Shown: positions 36,050 through 49,100 of the stretch, in pieces | How positions within the stretch are numbered: the stretch's first letter is position 1 | Layout of the letters: each line of letters starts with the position of its first letter | Assembly (NCBI GenBank): GCA_004352715.1 | Contig: SCFE01000055.1 | Coordinates: 198,974-262,973 of the forward strand | Length of the DNA: 64,000 bases | Direction of reading: 5' to 3' | DNA from: Hofstenia miamia | Taxonomy: Eukaryota > Xenacoelomorpha > Acoela | Translations under genes and position numbers: made by a program | The notes under the pieces: model-generated | Database searches by the model: none | Told to the model about the DNA's origin: nothing | Seen by the model: only the letters and a program-made list of their open reading frames with translations

Positions 36050-36275
36050 AAAATCATGTTTTGGGTTGTGATTCATTAATTTTTTAGGGTCATCAAGAGT
36101 TAGATTGGAAAAAATCTTAATAGGGTGAACTACATTGACATCCTTGAGGAATAGGTCATCCTAGCAATCAGAGAAGTTGAATATTTTCAACTAGATAGTT
36201 CTCGGGTGCACATTGCGAGAATTGCTAGACAGTTTATGCAAGACATGGGGTTGCTACTTCTTCCTAATGGCCAGT
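36050..36275 (+). mobile_element. Tc1/mariner transposase fragment
   Basis: The plus strand encodes NYIDILEE and, after a stop, FQLDSSRVHIARIARQFM followed by LLLLPNGQ. This corresponds to the Tc1/mariner stretch YIDILE … QQDN-xxHTARxxxxWF … LPWPAxS around the second catalytic Asp; here the expected N after D is S. Upstream and downstream parts are missing. Confidence 0.55.
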
Positions 36276-36283
36276 TAAGATGA

Positions 36284-36469
36284 ATATTATGCTAATAGAT
36301 TTTCATTGACCGTTGAAAAATCATAATTATTATAACACTTTCCTAATTTTATACAACACTCTAAANCGAAATAGGGAAAATAAAAAATATTATGCTAATA
36401 GGTTTTCATTGGCCGTTGAAAAATCATAATTACTGTAACACTTTCCTAATTTTATATAACACTCTAAAA
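36284..36469 (+). repeat. ~82-bp direct duplication around a single N
   Basis: Bases 36284-36365 and 36388-36469 agree except for about five substitutions, with an N at 36366 between them. This may be an old tandem repeat or two haplotypes joined by the assembler. Confidence 0.85.
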
Positions 36470-38022
36470 ATGCCTGGTTGCATTTCGATATGAAAAGATA
36501 TACCAATTTATGTAGAAAGAGTCAAAATATTATTTCTGTGTGCATCAATAATATCCTAAGACACTTAACTGAATTACCAAATAAGATTGCTCTAATGATT
36601 GCCAATTGTTTTAAGAGATTTTATTAAAATTTGACAAGTTCAGACTATAATTTCAGATACAGAGCCCACAGTCACTGGCTCTAAAACTGGAAATTTTCGA
36701 AAACTTATGTTGAAATTTTGTGTAAAGCTTGAACCATGCAGACTTCATATACTAGGTCTTGTTATAAAACATCAGATTTATTTCTTTTTGACTGAACCAT
36801 TACAACTGGGCATAAGCTTCCTTATACCTTTGTTGAAGCAATCAAAGTGAATTGAGTATACATAGAAAAGAATAGATGACAAAATTATCCAGAGAATTGC
36901 CTGAATTCACTTACTTGCCCAGAAATGAGCACAAGAAATCGGATTATAGATGTGTGTTAGGGCTTGATAAATGTGTTTGTTTGTTCAAGCATTCTAACAA
37001 TTATTCAATATAGAAGTCCACGTGTTTCTCAAGCATGATGGGACAGCAACACAATACACTGTTTGTTGTTTGAGCTCTTTGATCAAGACTGTTCCTCCAG
37101 GTTTAAGTCAATCTGTAAACGAGTGGACTCCCATTGTATTGTATTTTCTAAGTACTTATCATTTATTATTTGAAAAAATAACTTAAAATAATTCTATTTA
37201 ATAAATAAATAAAAAGTGCACCAAAAACATACCCTATTTGATCAATAAAAGCATAAAAATATCTGTCATAATAAATTGGAATTTTTGCTTAAATTTCATT
37301 TTTTGTTAATTACTCTACCAGAAAATATTAATATTATATTACACATTCATCAATAATAATTTTGGTACATGCTTTGAATAACACTTAAACTTTTTAAATA
37401 TATTGCAACTTGTCATTACTCTATGAATATCCTACATGAAATAATTTAATAAGAACTTGAAAAAATCAATATTTTTATAAAAATGGATTTTTTAAATAAA
37501 AATATATAAATTTTTAAGAAAAGTTGCTTTCAATTACTATCAATTCCGAATTTAACGATTAATTTCTCCAATGTGGTATGTGGATCTAATCAAAATTTAG
37601 CAAGTCCAGCCCTTTAAGGGTGTGTTTACAGCTTATCAATCAAATATAATACTTCTCAATCGAGCGCTCAATTAGGACAAATTCAGATGTAAACAGCTGT
37701 GAGGGACAATCAATTAATAAAACTAGTGAAATCAAGAGAATGCGTAATTGATTTTATCAATTGCGCTAATACTGCTGTAAGCATTTGAAAGATAAACATA
37801 TTTGCACAATTGAGATGAAAAACGCGATCATCATCTTCATTTCTTTCCCGAGAATTCAGCTACAAAGTTTCAATTGCGATTACTCAGCTGTAAGCACTGT
37901 ATCAATAACAAATGAGAGTGTCATAAACATTGTTTATTAAACAAGTTCAATTGAGATGCTTTAAATCTCATATCAACAACAATATATTCTTCTCATTTGA
38001 GAGGTGTTATAATTCATTGATA

Positions 38023-38025
<3 letters not shown>
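36470..38025. other. No gene seen; possible MITE remnant
   Basis: AT-rich. At 37600-37980 the words GTGTTTACAGCT, GTAAACAGCTGT, CAGCTGTAAGCACTG and CAATTGAGAT recur in both orientations, as in a decayed MITE, but no paired ends could be fixed. Confidence 0.35.
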
Positions 38026-38075
<50 letters not shown>

Positions 38076-38076
38076 A
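38026..38076. repeat. (TA)n(TG)n compound microsatellite
   Basis: Alternating TA passing into TG. Confidence 0.95.
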
Positions 38077-38299
38077 AGTTTATTGAACTTTATTTAAACA
38101 GAAACTTTTATCTTAAACGAAAATTTATTTTCTCTTCCTTTTTCCAAATAGATTCATCCACGAAGTCTAGAGTAAACGTAAACATTGATTGATATTCTCC
38201 AATGTACGCCCGCGAGCTATAAAAAATCTCATCGCATTCAATCTATATTCATAGAATTTCTTTAATCTTCGTAAAATAATTCGGAAAATTTTAAGTAAT

Positions 38300-39260
38300 T
38301 TAAAATGATTCAAGCAAATATGAGTAATAATGGTGATTTAGAAAAAGTATTCACAATTTTTTGCAGCCAATCCGCATCTATATGGCAACGTTTTTTGGAT
38401 CCTCATTTGCCTATTCGCATGGATTTATCCAATCAATATAAAATGATAATCTCAGCAAAAATACGAGATTAATATCTGAATTTCGTATAAATAATTATAA
38501 TTACTTGATGTTATAGTTTCCTGTTTTTGCTAAATTTCTAAATGCTATAGAGGAATTAGTATTAATGTGTACTTGGTATCAATTGAATTTGAATGACCAA
38601 ATGTCAAGAAAAATATGAAATATGGAGCATCTATCAGTTCGAAGTGCTACTATACAGATGCACCTTTAAAATTTACTAAAGCTGTACTAGATCATTTATG
38701 CATAATCTTTCATTTTATATCATTAATCCAAAAGATGTGGGTAAGCTATTATTAAACTGAGTGATGGCTATTGCTTCCTCCAATCTTCAAAAATTTCTTG
38801 ACAAATGGCGCAATCGAAACAATTGCCTACTTGAGAAGGTGGATCAAGAAACTGTTGGCAACTTGTTCACCTAGTCACCATTATTCACCTAAATAGTTAT
38901 TGAACAGGTTGCAAACTGTAATAAACAAAGTGTAAAAATCATATTCATGTATATAAACTACCAAGAGAAATGGTAACATCCATGCGACATGTTAGTCTTC
39001 ATTGGCCACCGCTAAGAGAAAGTATACACTTTGCTTCCTTACTTGAAAAGGCATCAAACGAATTTCACCATGATATTTGAACAGTTTTATTAAAAAAACG
39101 AGATGCATTGCAACAGGAAAATACAGCTTTTGAAAATGATTTACTTTTGCTGTTTCACACAAGGAGGAAACACAGTGAAGCAGCGTTTACTGATGCTGTG
39201 CCAAAAGAATTCAATATGTTGCTGATGAGCTTAAAAAATATGCTGACATAGAAAAGTCAA
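38300..39260 (+). pseudogene. Decayed coding stretch of unknown origin
   Basis: The plus strand gives protein-like text in changing frames: from an ATG at 38304, MSNNGDLEKVFTIFCSQSASIWQRF and so on for about 55 codons, then after stops ASNLQKFLDKWRNRNNCLLEKVDQETVGNLF, SLHWPPLRESIHFASLLEKASNEFHHD, and KKRDALQQENTAFENDLLLLFHTRRKHSEAAF. Such long near-open stretches with charged, helical composition are unlike the neighbouring noise. No family recognised; a transposon ORF or a host pseudogene are both possible. Confidence 0.3.
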
Positions 39261-39404
39261 AGAAAAATTGGAAAAATTATTTCTTTACTAAATTTGTGCA
39301 TAGTGTATAGAATATAGTAATTTCCTCGAATCTGATTAATCTTTGATTAGAAGGCGCGCTATATAAATAAATAAATATTACTATTATTATCCTTCTTACT
39401 TCTC

Positions 39405-40258
39405 ACAGCTTCATGCTGGTATCCCTCTCAGCTCGGGTGAACTCGCCAGTTCCCAGGGAGTCTGAGAGCTTTCCTCAGGACTCTTGCTGTTCATAACAAT
39501 GCTGCCTTCTGTGCTACTGCCCCTCCCCATCTTGGTACTCCCAACTCCTCCAAGTATCTCTTATGCTTCTTTTTAACTGCTCCTAGTGCTCTTACTACTA
39601 CTGGGACTAATTCAACCGTCTTTTACTTCCACAGCCTTTCTATTTACTCTGCCAACTCTTTGTGCTTGTCTATCTTCTCTTTCTCCTTGCTTTCTACATT
39701 TATGTCCTTTGGTACTGCTATGTCTATCACTGTTCCCAATTAGAGGTAGACGGTTTTGAAATGTTAACTTCGGTTCGGATCGGTTTTGGGGCAAAAACCG
39801 CGGTTTCGGTTTCCGAATATTTCACTGGTTTATAACACGCATTGCACGTATTTCGGCATGAATCCTCCGTCTTGGAGAAGTATCCCCAGATAAGACTCCT
39901 CTCAGCAGGCAACTGAACGATGCGTAATGTTAAAGTTTGATTAATAGCACCAACAAGTGGCGTCAACTAGTTTTCGGCCAATTAGAATACTCGCACGTGC
40001 ACTTGTGGCGTGGTGTTGCAATCGCGGCCAGCGGAGCGGAAGTATTGCACAGCTACTAATTACCAGTCATTAAAAACCGTTTGAAACCGTCCTAGTGAAA
40101 ATGTTTCAGTTCGGTTTCGGTCTGCCTGAAAACCGCGGTTTCAGTTTCGGTTAGGGGTACCGTCGACCTCTATTCCGAATCATTTCTTTTTCTACCACTA
40201 CTATGTCTGGCCTCTGTGCTCCTATCACCTTGCTTGTCTGTATGTTGAAGTCCCACAG
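39405..40258 (-). mobile_element. Second endonuclease-LINE fragment, split by a MITE
   Basis: Bases 39405-39740 match 13770-14110 and 40181-40258 match 14118-14188 at roughly 90% identity, in the same orientation. It covers only the C-terminal endonuclease region and carries more frameshifts than the first copy. The fragment ends less than 100 bases before the start of MFS copy 3. Confidence 0.85.
39741..40172. mobile_element. hAT-type MITE, 432 bp
   Basis: The ends TAGAGGTAGACGGT and ACCGTCGACCTCTA are inverted repeats (13 of 14), flanked by TTCCCAAT and TTCCGAAT, an 8-bp target duplication with one change. Subterminal AAAACCGCGGTTT blocks occur near both ends. The uninterrupted host sequence is seen in the LINE copy at 14110-14118. 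Confidence 0.9.
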
Positions 40259-40325
40259 CTATTTAAGAAATGACATTATTCAATAATTTCATTCACATTT
40301 TGATCCTATATTGTATAACTTTTTC

Positions 40326-40336
40326 GTGTATTTTAG
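40326..40336 (+). promoter_or_regulatory. Probable 3' splice acceptor of MFS copy 3
   Basis: CGTGTATTTTAG followed by GCAAAAATCG and the ATG 10 bases after the AG, as in copies 1 and 2. Confidence 0.55.
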
Positions 40337-40346
40337 GCAAAAATCG

Positions 40347-41616
40347 ATGGACAATTTTCACATGTACATTTGTGCCACCTTACTTTTGATGTTATTTACA
40401 GTACATTGGAAGGTATGAATGACACAATACTTAACAGTTTTTTTCCAATTGAAGCTAAGAACAATCATGGTCTTTCTAACAGCCAAATCGCATATTGTAT
40501 GGCAATGTTTGATGTCGGCGTCAATGTTGGATTTGCATTTTCTTCAAATTTTCTAAATTTGTAAATAAGTACAGAAGAAGTGTAACACTGTTAAGTGGCA
40601 TTCTTACAGGGATCTCTATCTTCTTCTTCGGCATCACATATTTGATTACAAGTAGAAGTTTCTATATACTGTCTACGTTTTCTCTAAGACTTATTAATGG
40701 ATGGATGGCTTCCTGCAGCTGGGGACCTGGTTGGGTCTTAGTCAGCTCATTATCTGCTAAGAACACAACAGTAAATAAATTAACTACTTTAGCTGTTACT
40801 GCGACATTTGTTGGTCACTTTAGTGCTCCATTTTTTGGAACATTTCTTTATTTAAACTTTGGATATAGTTGGCCATTTTTTGTTATTGGTTTATTAGAAA
40901 TTAGTTTATCAGTTATATTACTTATCTATATGTCCATTAGCGAAAAGCAAAGTCCTGAAAGAAATGGAAAAGAAGAATATATAATACCAGAGAAGTTAGT
41001 AATAAAGTTGCTAGAACCTAATATTATTGTACACCTTTACGTTGTTTTTGAAGCGGCCATACTTATGGGATTCTTCGAATCAACAATTTCACTGCATCTA
41101 TATTCAATGTCCATGTCAATTTCTTCAATTGGGTATACTATTAGTTTAAGCAGTGGCATTGTCATTATTATTTCTGCATTAAGTATTAACTTAAATAGTA
41201 ACTACTATAAGGAATGTTGTTTAATGGGTCAGCTTTTATTTTTCTTCTCAATATGCATATATTCTGCTTCATTTATGCATTTGCTACCATTTCATATTGA
41301 AATCGCAATTTGTGGTTTTTTCTTACACTCAATTGCACGAGTATTTCATTCAGGCTCATTGTGTCTTGTGCTGAAGAATATTTTTATTTGTATCTTTGGA
41401 GAAAAATTCAAAATCTGGGCCAATGCAACTGCACTCACTACGATATCGATGTTCTATTTCTGTGGAAGGCTTTTTGGATTTTTAGCAGTAAGTGGATTCC
41501 TAGTTGATATTTTGGGGTATGAAAATTCAGTTGACATTTTAATATGCTGTTCATTTATTGCATTTTGTGGAGAAATTTTTGTTTTTTACAAACTCAAGCA
41601 TTCTAAGAACAAATAA
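40347..41616 (+). pseudogene. MFS transporter, SLC18B1-like (copy 3), frameshifted
   Basis: The locus aligns with both intact copies from MDNFHMY to the C-terminal FVFYKLKHSKNK. Two frame breaks lie in the first quarter: five extra bases (GTACA, about 40401) after the first 18 codons, and a missing base near 40535 after VGFAF. From about 40560 to the stop the frame is open and well conserved (TM3-TM12, with LRLINGWMAS, SAPFFGTFLYLNFGY, FFESTISLHLYS). As written it cannot give the whole transporter. Because the long part is clean, a recent pseudogene, or sequence errors in a working gene, are both plausible. A REL-type LINE fragment and its nested MITE sit immediately upstream. Confidence 0.75.
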
Positions 41617-41784
41617 GAAAACTATGCCAATAACACATCTGAACTGTTTGTTTTCCTAAATTTTAATACAATTGAATATAATTTTGTTTTGATGAAAACT
41701 TAATACAGTAAATTTAAATGAAATTTGGTTATATGAAATTAAGATCGCTGTAAATATGCACTTAATATACATGTATATGCACTC

Positions 41785-41789
41785 ATATA

Positions 41790-41826
<37 letters not shown>
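41785..41826. repeat. (TA)n microsatellite
   Basis: Alternating TA with one G; directly abuts the dispersed repeat that follows. Confidence 0.9.
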
Positions 41827-41829
<3 letters not shown>

Positions 41830-42310
41830 GCCATTGCTCCCGCAGTATTCACGCGAACTTAAATATATTTACCATGGGGGTAGGTAAATTTAAGAGACGC
41901 TATGTTGCAAAATTTCAACGGAAACGCAGTCATGATGAGGTTTTTAAAAAACATTTAACGGGAGCTGAAAAATGATTACAAACTTAAAAAAATTGATCAG
42001 ATTTACATAAAAATTTCAAAATTCATTGTCTATAGACAATACAGCTAAAACTTTAATAAACTTTAAAGATCTTGTCCAATCTTTAAAGAATCTCATAAGT
42101 TGAATTCAACTATTCATTGGGGTTTTGCAAGAAATTGCAAGAACTTTAAAGTATAAAGATGTTCTTTAAAGTAATGAGTATGAAATTTAAGGAACCATAT
42201 ATAGGTTTTATTATTCTTATATGTAACTTTAAAATAATAAATATGAAATTTAAAGAACCATATCAAGAATTCCATATTCTTATAAGCAAAATTAAATTTA
42301 GAGATCCAAA
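41827..42310 (+). repeat. Unclassified dispersed repeat, copy 1
   Basis: Begins TTGGCCATTGCTCCCGCAG and continues colinear with 63530-64000, including ATGGGGGTAGGTAAATT, AACGCAGTCATGATGAGG and CATTGTCTATAGACAATAC (a palindromic word). A short frame at its start (MGVGKFKRRYVAKFQ) is basic but too short to interpret. The other copy is cut by the window end. Confidence 0.8.
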
Positions 42311-42429
42311 TTGTGCCAACTCTGTGCGCGCATATCCTAAAATTTCGCACTGCTTACTTGTGTTCCTGTCAGCTGACACACTTAAAATATATATTTAGAG
42401 TAAATGGAGGTAAAAGACGAGTTCAGCTT

Positions 42430-43120
42430 TCCTCAGTAATGAAAAACTAAAAGTGTGCTGTTTGCCATTTGCGCTGGCTATGACAATGCAGCTATCAGAA
42501 AGTTCCTTAAAGTGAAAAGAGCTAGAAGATTCTGGTGGGGATTATCAAGCTGTGACAGAAAGATCCAGACAGCAAAAGTGATCTGACTACATCAGAAGAG
42601 GCAATTTCTTAAAAAATTTTGAGAACATCAATAAAAACGATCCTGGAAAGTATATTCACTCAATTCCCAAGGAAATTAGGACCTGAGGCCTTGATAAAAA
42701 AATGTGTATCAGAAGACTTGAGATACAGATCCTACAAACTGAGAAAGGCCAATTACTGACACTCAAGTCCAAGCAGAAGCGATTAAAGCATTGTCAAAAC
42801 AACACTTTGAAACATGTGGTTAAGCCTAGCATGTTTTGGTTTTCCTCTGTTGAGAAGAACTTTTGCCAGGATGAAGTGGCGAATAACCAGAAGAAGCGTT
42901 GGTTGGCTGTGTGCCCCAAAGACGTTCCAAAAGTGATGCAGACCAAGTTTCCTGCAACTGTCATGGTGTTCGGTGGTGATTTCATCAGAGGGTCATGTCA
43001 TGCCACTGTACATTTTTCCAACGGGCTTGGAGATCAACACTGAAGAGTACTTAAAAGTTTTAGAAACTCACACATTGCCTTGGATCCGTAAGGTAGCTGC
43101 TGGAAGGCCATNAATGCTAT
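42430..43120 (+). mobile_element. mariner-like transposase relic, cut off by the satellite
   Basis: Plus-strand frames, with several shifts, read YDNAAIRKFLKVKRA (helix-turn-helix region), VSEDLRYRSYKLRKGQLLT, MFWFSSVEKNF (first catalytic block; the usual D before EK is V), NNQKKRWLAVCPKDVPKVMQTKFPATVMVFG, VISSEGHVMPLYIF, NTEEYLKVLETHTLPWI and VAAGRP. This is the Tc1/mariner order. The expected QDSAPAHT block is absent because the sequence ends, after an N at 43112, where the satellite begins. Confidence 0.8.
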
Positions 43121-43141
43121 TTCACGTCTTCTTATTGACAA

Positions 43142-46100
43142 AAATAAATGATCACTACATCTTGAGACTGAGCTGAGTGGAATATTCATAAATCTTTGAT
43201 AATAATGTCATAACAATTACTATGCTAGAAAATATTTCTTTCCTTTTTGTGTGCTTATATAATCGTTTCAAAATAGTAGATATCATGTTCAGCAGAATGA
43301 TATTAATCTATATCTAGTATTTTTGAAATTTAGAAATTCTATGAATAAATTATCACTACATCTTGAGACTGAGCTGAGTGGAATATTCATAAATCTTTGA
43401 TAATAATGTCATAACAATTACTATGCTAGAAAATATTTCTTTCCTTTTTGTGTGCTTATATAATCGTTTCAAAATAGTAGATATCATGTTCAGCAGAATG
43501 ATATTAATCTATATCTAGTATTTTTGAAATTTAGAAATTCTATGAATAAATTATCACTACATCTTGAGACTGAGCTGAGTGGAATATTCATAAATCTTTG
43601 ATAATAATGTCATAACAATTACTATGCTAGAAAATATTTCTTTCCTTTTTGTGTGCTTATATAATCGTTTCAAAATAGTAGATATCATGTTCAGCAGAAT
43701 GATATTAATCTATATCTAGTATTTTTGAAATTTAGAAATTCTATGAATAAATTATCACTACATCTTGAGACTGAGCTGAGTGGAATATTCATAAATCTTT
43801 GATAATAATGTCATAACAATTACTATGCTAGAAAATATTTCTTTCCTTTTTGTGTGCTTATATAATCGTTTCAAAATAGTAGATATCATGTTCAGCAGAA
43901 TGATATTAATCTATATCTAGTATTTTTGAAATTTAGAAATTCTATGAATAAATTATCACTACATCTTGAGACTGAGCTGAGTGGAATATTCATAAATCTT
44001 TGATAATAATGTCATAACAATTACTATGCTAGAAAATATTTCTTTCCTTTTTGTGTGCTTATATAATCGTTTCAAAATAGTAGATATCATGTTCAGCAGA
44101 ATGATATTAATCTATATCTAGTATTTTTGAAATTTAGAAATTCTATGAATAAATTATCACTACATCTTGAGACTGAGCTGAGTGGAATATTCATAAATCT
44201 TTGATAATAATGTCATAACAATTACTATGCTAGAAAATATTTCTTTCCTTTTTGTGTGCTTATATAATCGTTTCAAAATAGTAGATATCATGTTCAGCAG
44301 AATGATATTAATCTATATCTAGTATTTTTGAAATTTAGAAATTCTATGAATAAATTATCACTACATCTTGAGACTGAGCTGAGTGGAATATTCATAAATC
44401 TTTGATAATAATGTCATAACAATTACTATGCTAGAAAATATTTCTTTCCTTTTTGTGTGCTTATATAATCGTTTCAAAATAGTAGATATCATGTTCAGCA
44501 GAATGATATTAATCTATATCTAGTATTTTTGAAATTTAGAAATTCTATGAATAAATTATCACTACATCTTGAGACTGAGCTGAGTGGAATATTCATAAAT
44601 CTTTGATAATAATGTCATAACAATTACTATGCTAGAAAATATTTCTTTCCTTTTTGTGTGCTTATATAATCGTTTCAAAATAGTAGATATCATGTTCAGC
44701 AGAATGATATTAATCTATATCTAGTATTTTTGAAATTTAGAAATTCTATGAATAAATTATCACTACATCTTGAGACTGAGCTGAGTGGAATATTCATAAA
44801 TCTTTGATAATAATGTCATAACAATTACTATGCTAGAAAATATTTCTTTCCTTTTTGTGTGCTTATATAATCGTTTCAAAATAGTAGATATCATGTTCAG
44901 CAGAATGATATTAATCTATATCTAGTATTTTTGAAATTTAGAAATTCTATGAATAAATTATCACTACATCTTGAGACTGAGCTGAGTGGAATATTCATAA
45001 ATCTTTGATAATAATGTCATAACAATTACTATGCTAGAAAATATTTCTTTCCTTTTTGTGTGCTTATATAATCGTTTCAAAATAGTAGATATCATGTTCA
45101 GCAGAATGATATTAATCTATATCTAGTATTTTTGAAATTTAGAAATTCTATGAATAAATTATCACTACATCTTGAGACTGAGCTGAGTGGAATATTCATA
45201 AATCTTTGATAATAATGTCATAACAATTACTATGCTAGAAAATATTTCTTTCCTTTTTGTGTGCTTATATAATCGTTTCAAAATAGTAGATATCATGTTC
45301 AGCAGAATGATATTAATCTATATCTAGTATTTTTGAAATTTAGAAATTCTATGAATAAATTATCACTACATCTTGAGACTGAGCTGAGTGGAATATTCAT
45401 AAATCTTTGATAATAATGTCATAACAATTACTATGCTAGAAAATATTTCTTTCCTTTTTGTGTGCTTATATAATCGTTTCAAAATAGTAGATATCATGTT
45501 CAGCAGAATGATATTAATCTATATCTAGTATTTTTGAAATTTAGAAATTCTATGAATAAATTATCACTACATCTTGAGACTGAGCTGAGTGGAATATTCA
45601 TAAATCTTTGATAATAATGTCATAACAATTACTATGCTAGAAAATATTTCTTTCCTTTTTGTGTGCTTATATAATCGTTTCAAAATAGTAGATATCATGT
45701 TCAGCAGAATGATATTAATCTATATCTAGTATTTTTGAAATTTAGAAATTCTATGAATAAATTATCACTACATCTTGAGACTGAGCTGAGTGGAATATTC
45801 ATAAATCTTTGATAATAATGTCATAACAATTACTATGCTAGAAAATATTTCTTTCCTTTTTGTGTGCTTATATAATCGTTTCAAAATAGTAGATATCATG
45901 TTCAGCAGAATGATATTAATCTATATCTAGTATTTTTGAAATTTAGAAATTCTATGAATAAATTATCACTACATCTTGAGACTGAGCTGAGTGGAATATT
46001 CATAAATCTTTGATAATAATGTCATAACAATTACTATGCTAGAAAATATTTCTTTCCTTTTTGTGTGCTTATATAATCGTTTCAAAATAGTAGATATCAT

Positions 46101-49100
46101 GTTCAGCAGAATGATATTAATCTATATCTAGTATTTTTGAAATTTAGAAATTCTATGAATAAATTATCACTACATCTTGAGACTGAGCTGAGTGGAATAT
46201 TCATAAATCTTTGATAATAATGTCATAACAATTACTATGCTAGAAAATATTTCTTTCCTTTTTGTGTGCTTATATAATCGTTTCAAAATAGTAGATATCA
46301 TGTTCAGCAGAATGATATTAATCTATATCTAGTATTTTTGAAATTTAGAAATTCTATGAATAAATTATCACTACATCTTGAGACTGAGCTGAGTGGAATA
46401 TTCATAAATCTTTGATAATAATGTCATAACAATTACTATGCTAGAAAATATTTCTTTCCTTTTTGTGTGCTTATATAATCGTTTCAAAATAGTAGATATC
46501 ATGTTCAGCAGAATGATATTAATCTATATCTAGTATTTTTGAAATTTAGAAATTCTATGAATAAATTATCACTACATCTTGAGACTGAGCTGAGTGGAAT
46601 ATTCATAAATCTTTGATAATAATGTCATAACAATTACTATGCTAGAAAATATTTCTTTCCTTTTTGTGTGCTTATATAATCGTTTCAAAATAGTAGATAT
46701 CATGTTCAGCAGAATGATATTAATCTATATCTAGTATTTTTGAAATTTAGAAATTCTATGAATAAATTATCACTACATCTTGAGACTGAGCTGAGTGGAA
46801 TATTCATAAATCTTTGATAATAATGTCATAACAATTACTATGCTAGAAAATATTTCTTTCCTTTTTGTGTGCTTATATAATCGTTTCAAAATAGTAGATA
46901 TCATGTTCAGCAGAATGATATTAATCTATATCTAGTATTTTTGAAATTTAGAAATTCTATGAATAAATTATCACTACATCTTGAGACTGAGCTGAGTGGA
47001 ATATTCATAAATCTTTGATAATAATGTCATAACAATTACTATGCTAGAAAATATTTCTTTCCTTTTTGTGTGCTTATATAATCGTTTCAAAATAGTAGAT
47101 ATCATGTTCAGCAGAATGATATTAATCTATATCTAGTATTTTTGAAATTTAGAAATTCTATGAATAAATTATCACTACATCTTGAGACTGAGCTGAGTGG
47201 AATATTCATAAATCTTTGATAATAATGTCATAACAATTACTATGCTAGAAAATATTTCTTTCCTTTTTGTGTGCTTATATAATCGTTTCAAAATAGTAGA
47301 TATCATGTTCAGCAGAATGATATTAATCTATATCTAGTATTTTTGAAATTTAGAAATTCTATGAATAAATTATCACTACATCTTGAGACTGAGCTGAGTG
47401 GAATATTCATAAATCTTTGATAATAATGTCATAACAATTACTATGCTAGAAAATATTTCTTTCCTTTTTGTGTGCTTATATAATCGTTTCAAAATAGTAG
47501 ATATCATGTTCAGCAGAATGATATTAATCTATATCTAGTATTTTTGAAATTTAGAAATTCTATGAATAAATTATCACTACATCTTGAGACTGAGCTGAGT
47601 GGAATATTCATAAATCTTTGATAATAATGTCATAACAATTACTATGCTAGAAAATATTTCTTTCCTTTTTGTGTGCTTATATAATCGTTTCAAAATAGTA
47701 GATATCATGTTCAGCAGAATGATATTAATCTATATCTAGTATTTTTGAAATTTAGAAATTCTATGAATAAATTATCACTACATCTTGAGACTGAGCTGAG
47801 TGGAATATTCATAAATCTTTGATAATAATGTCATAACAATTACTATGCTAGAAAATATTTCTTTCCTTTTTGTGTGCTTATATAATCGTTTCAAAATAGT
47901 AGATATCATGTTCAGCAGAATGATATTAATCTATATCTAGTATTTTTGAAATTTAGAAATTCTATGAATAAATTATCACTACATCTTGAGACTGAGCTGA
48001 GTGGAATATTCATAAATCTTTGATAATAATGTCATAACAATTACTATGCTAGAAAATATTTCTTTCCTTTTTGTGTGCTTATATAATCGTTTCAAAATAG
48101 TAGATATCATGTTCAGCAGAATGATATTAATCTATATCTAGTATTTTTGAAATTTAGAAATTCTATGAATAAATTATCACTACATCTTGAGACTGAGCTG
48201 AGTGGAATATTCATAAATCTTTGATAATAATGTCATAACAATTACTATGCTAGAAAATATTTCTTTCCTTTTTGTGTGCTTATATAATCGTTTCAAAATA
48301 GTAGATATCATGTTCAGCAGAATGATATTAATCTATATCTAGTATTTTTGAAATTTAGAAATTCTATGAATAAATTATCACTACATCTTGAGACTGAGCT
48401 GAGTGGAATATTCATAAATCTTTGATAATAATGTCATAACAATTACTATGCTAGAAAATATTTCTTTCCTTTTTGTGTGCTTATATAATCGTTTCAAAAT
48501 AGTAGATATCATGTTCAGCAGAATGATATTAATCTATATCTAGTATTTTTGAAATTTAGAAATTCTATGAATAAATTATCACTACATCTTGAGACTGAGC
48601 TGAGTGGAATATTCATAAATCTTTGATAATAATGTCATAACAATTACTATGCTAGAAAATATTTCTTTCCTTTTTGTGTGCTTATATAATCGTTTCAAAA
48701 TAGTAGATATCATGTTCAGCAGAATGATATTAATCTATATCTAGTATTTTTGAAATTTAGAAATTCTATGAATAAATTATCACTACATCTTGAGACTGAG
48801 CTGAGTGGAATATTCATAAATCTTTGATAATAATGTCATAACAATTACTATGCTAGAAAATATTTCTTTCCTTTTTGTGTGCTTATATAATCGTTTCAAA
48901 ATAGTAGATATCATGTTCAGCAGAATGATATTAATCTATATCTAGTATTTTTGAAATTTAGAAATTCTATGAATAAATTATCACTACATCTTGAGACTGA
49001 GCTGAGTGGAATATTCATAAATCTTTGATAATAATGTCATAACAATTACTATGCTAGAAAATATTTCTTTCCTTTTTGTGTGCTTATATAATCGTTTCAA

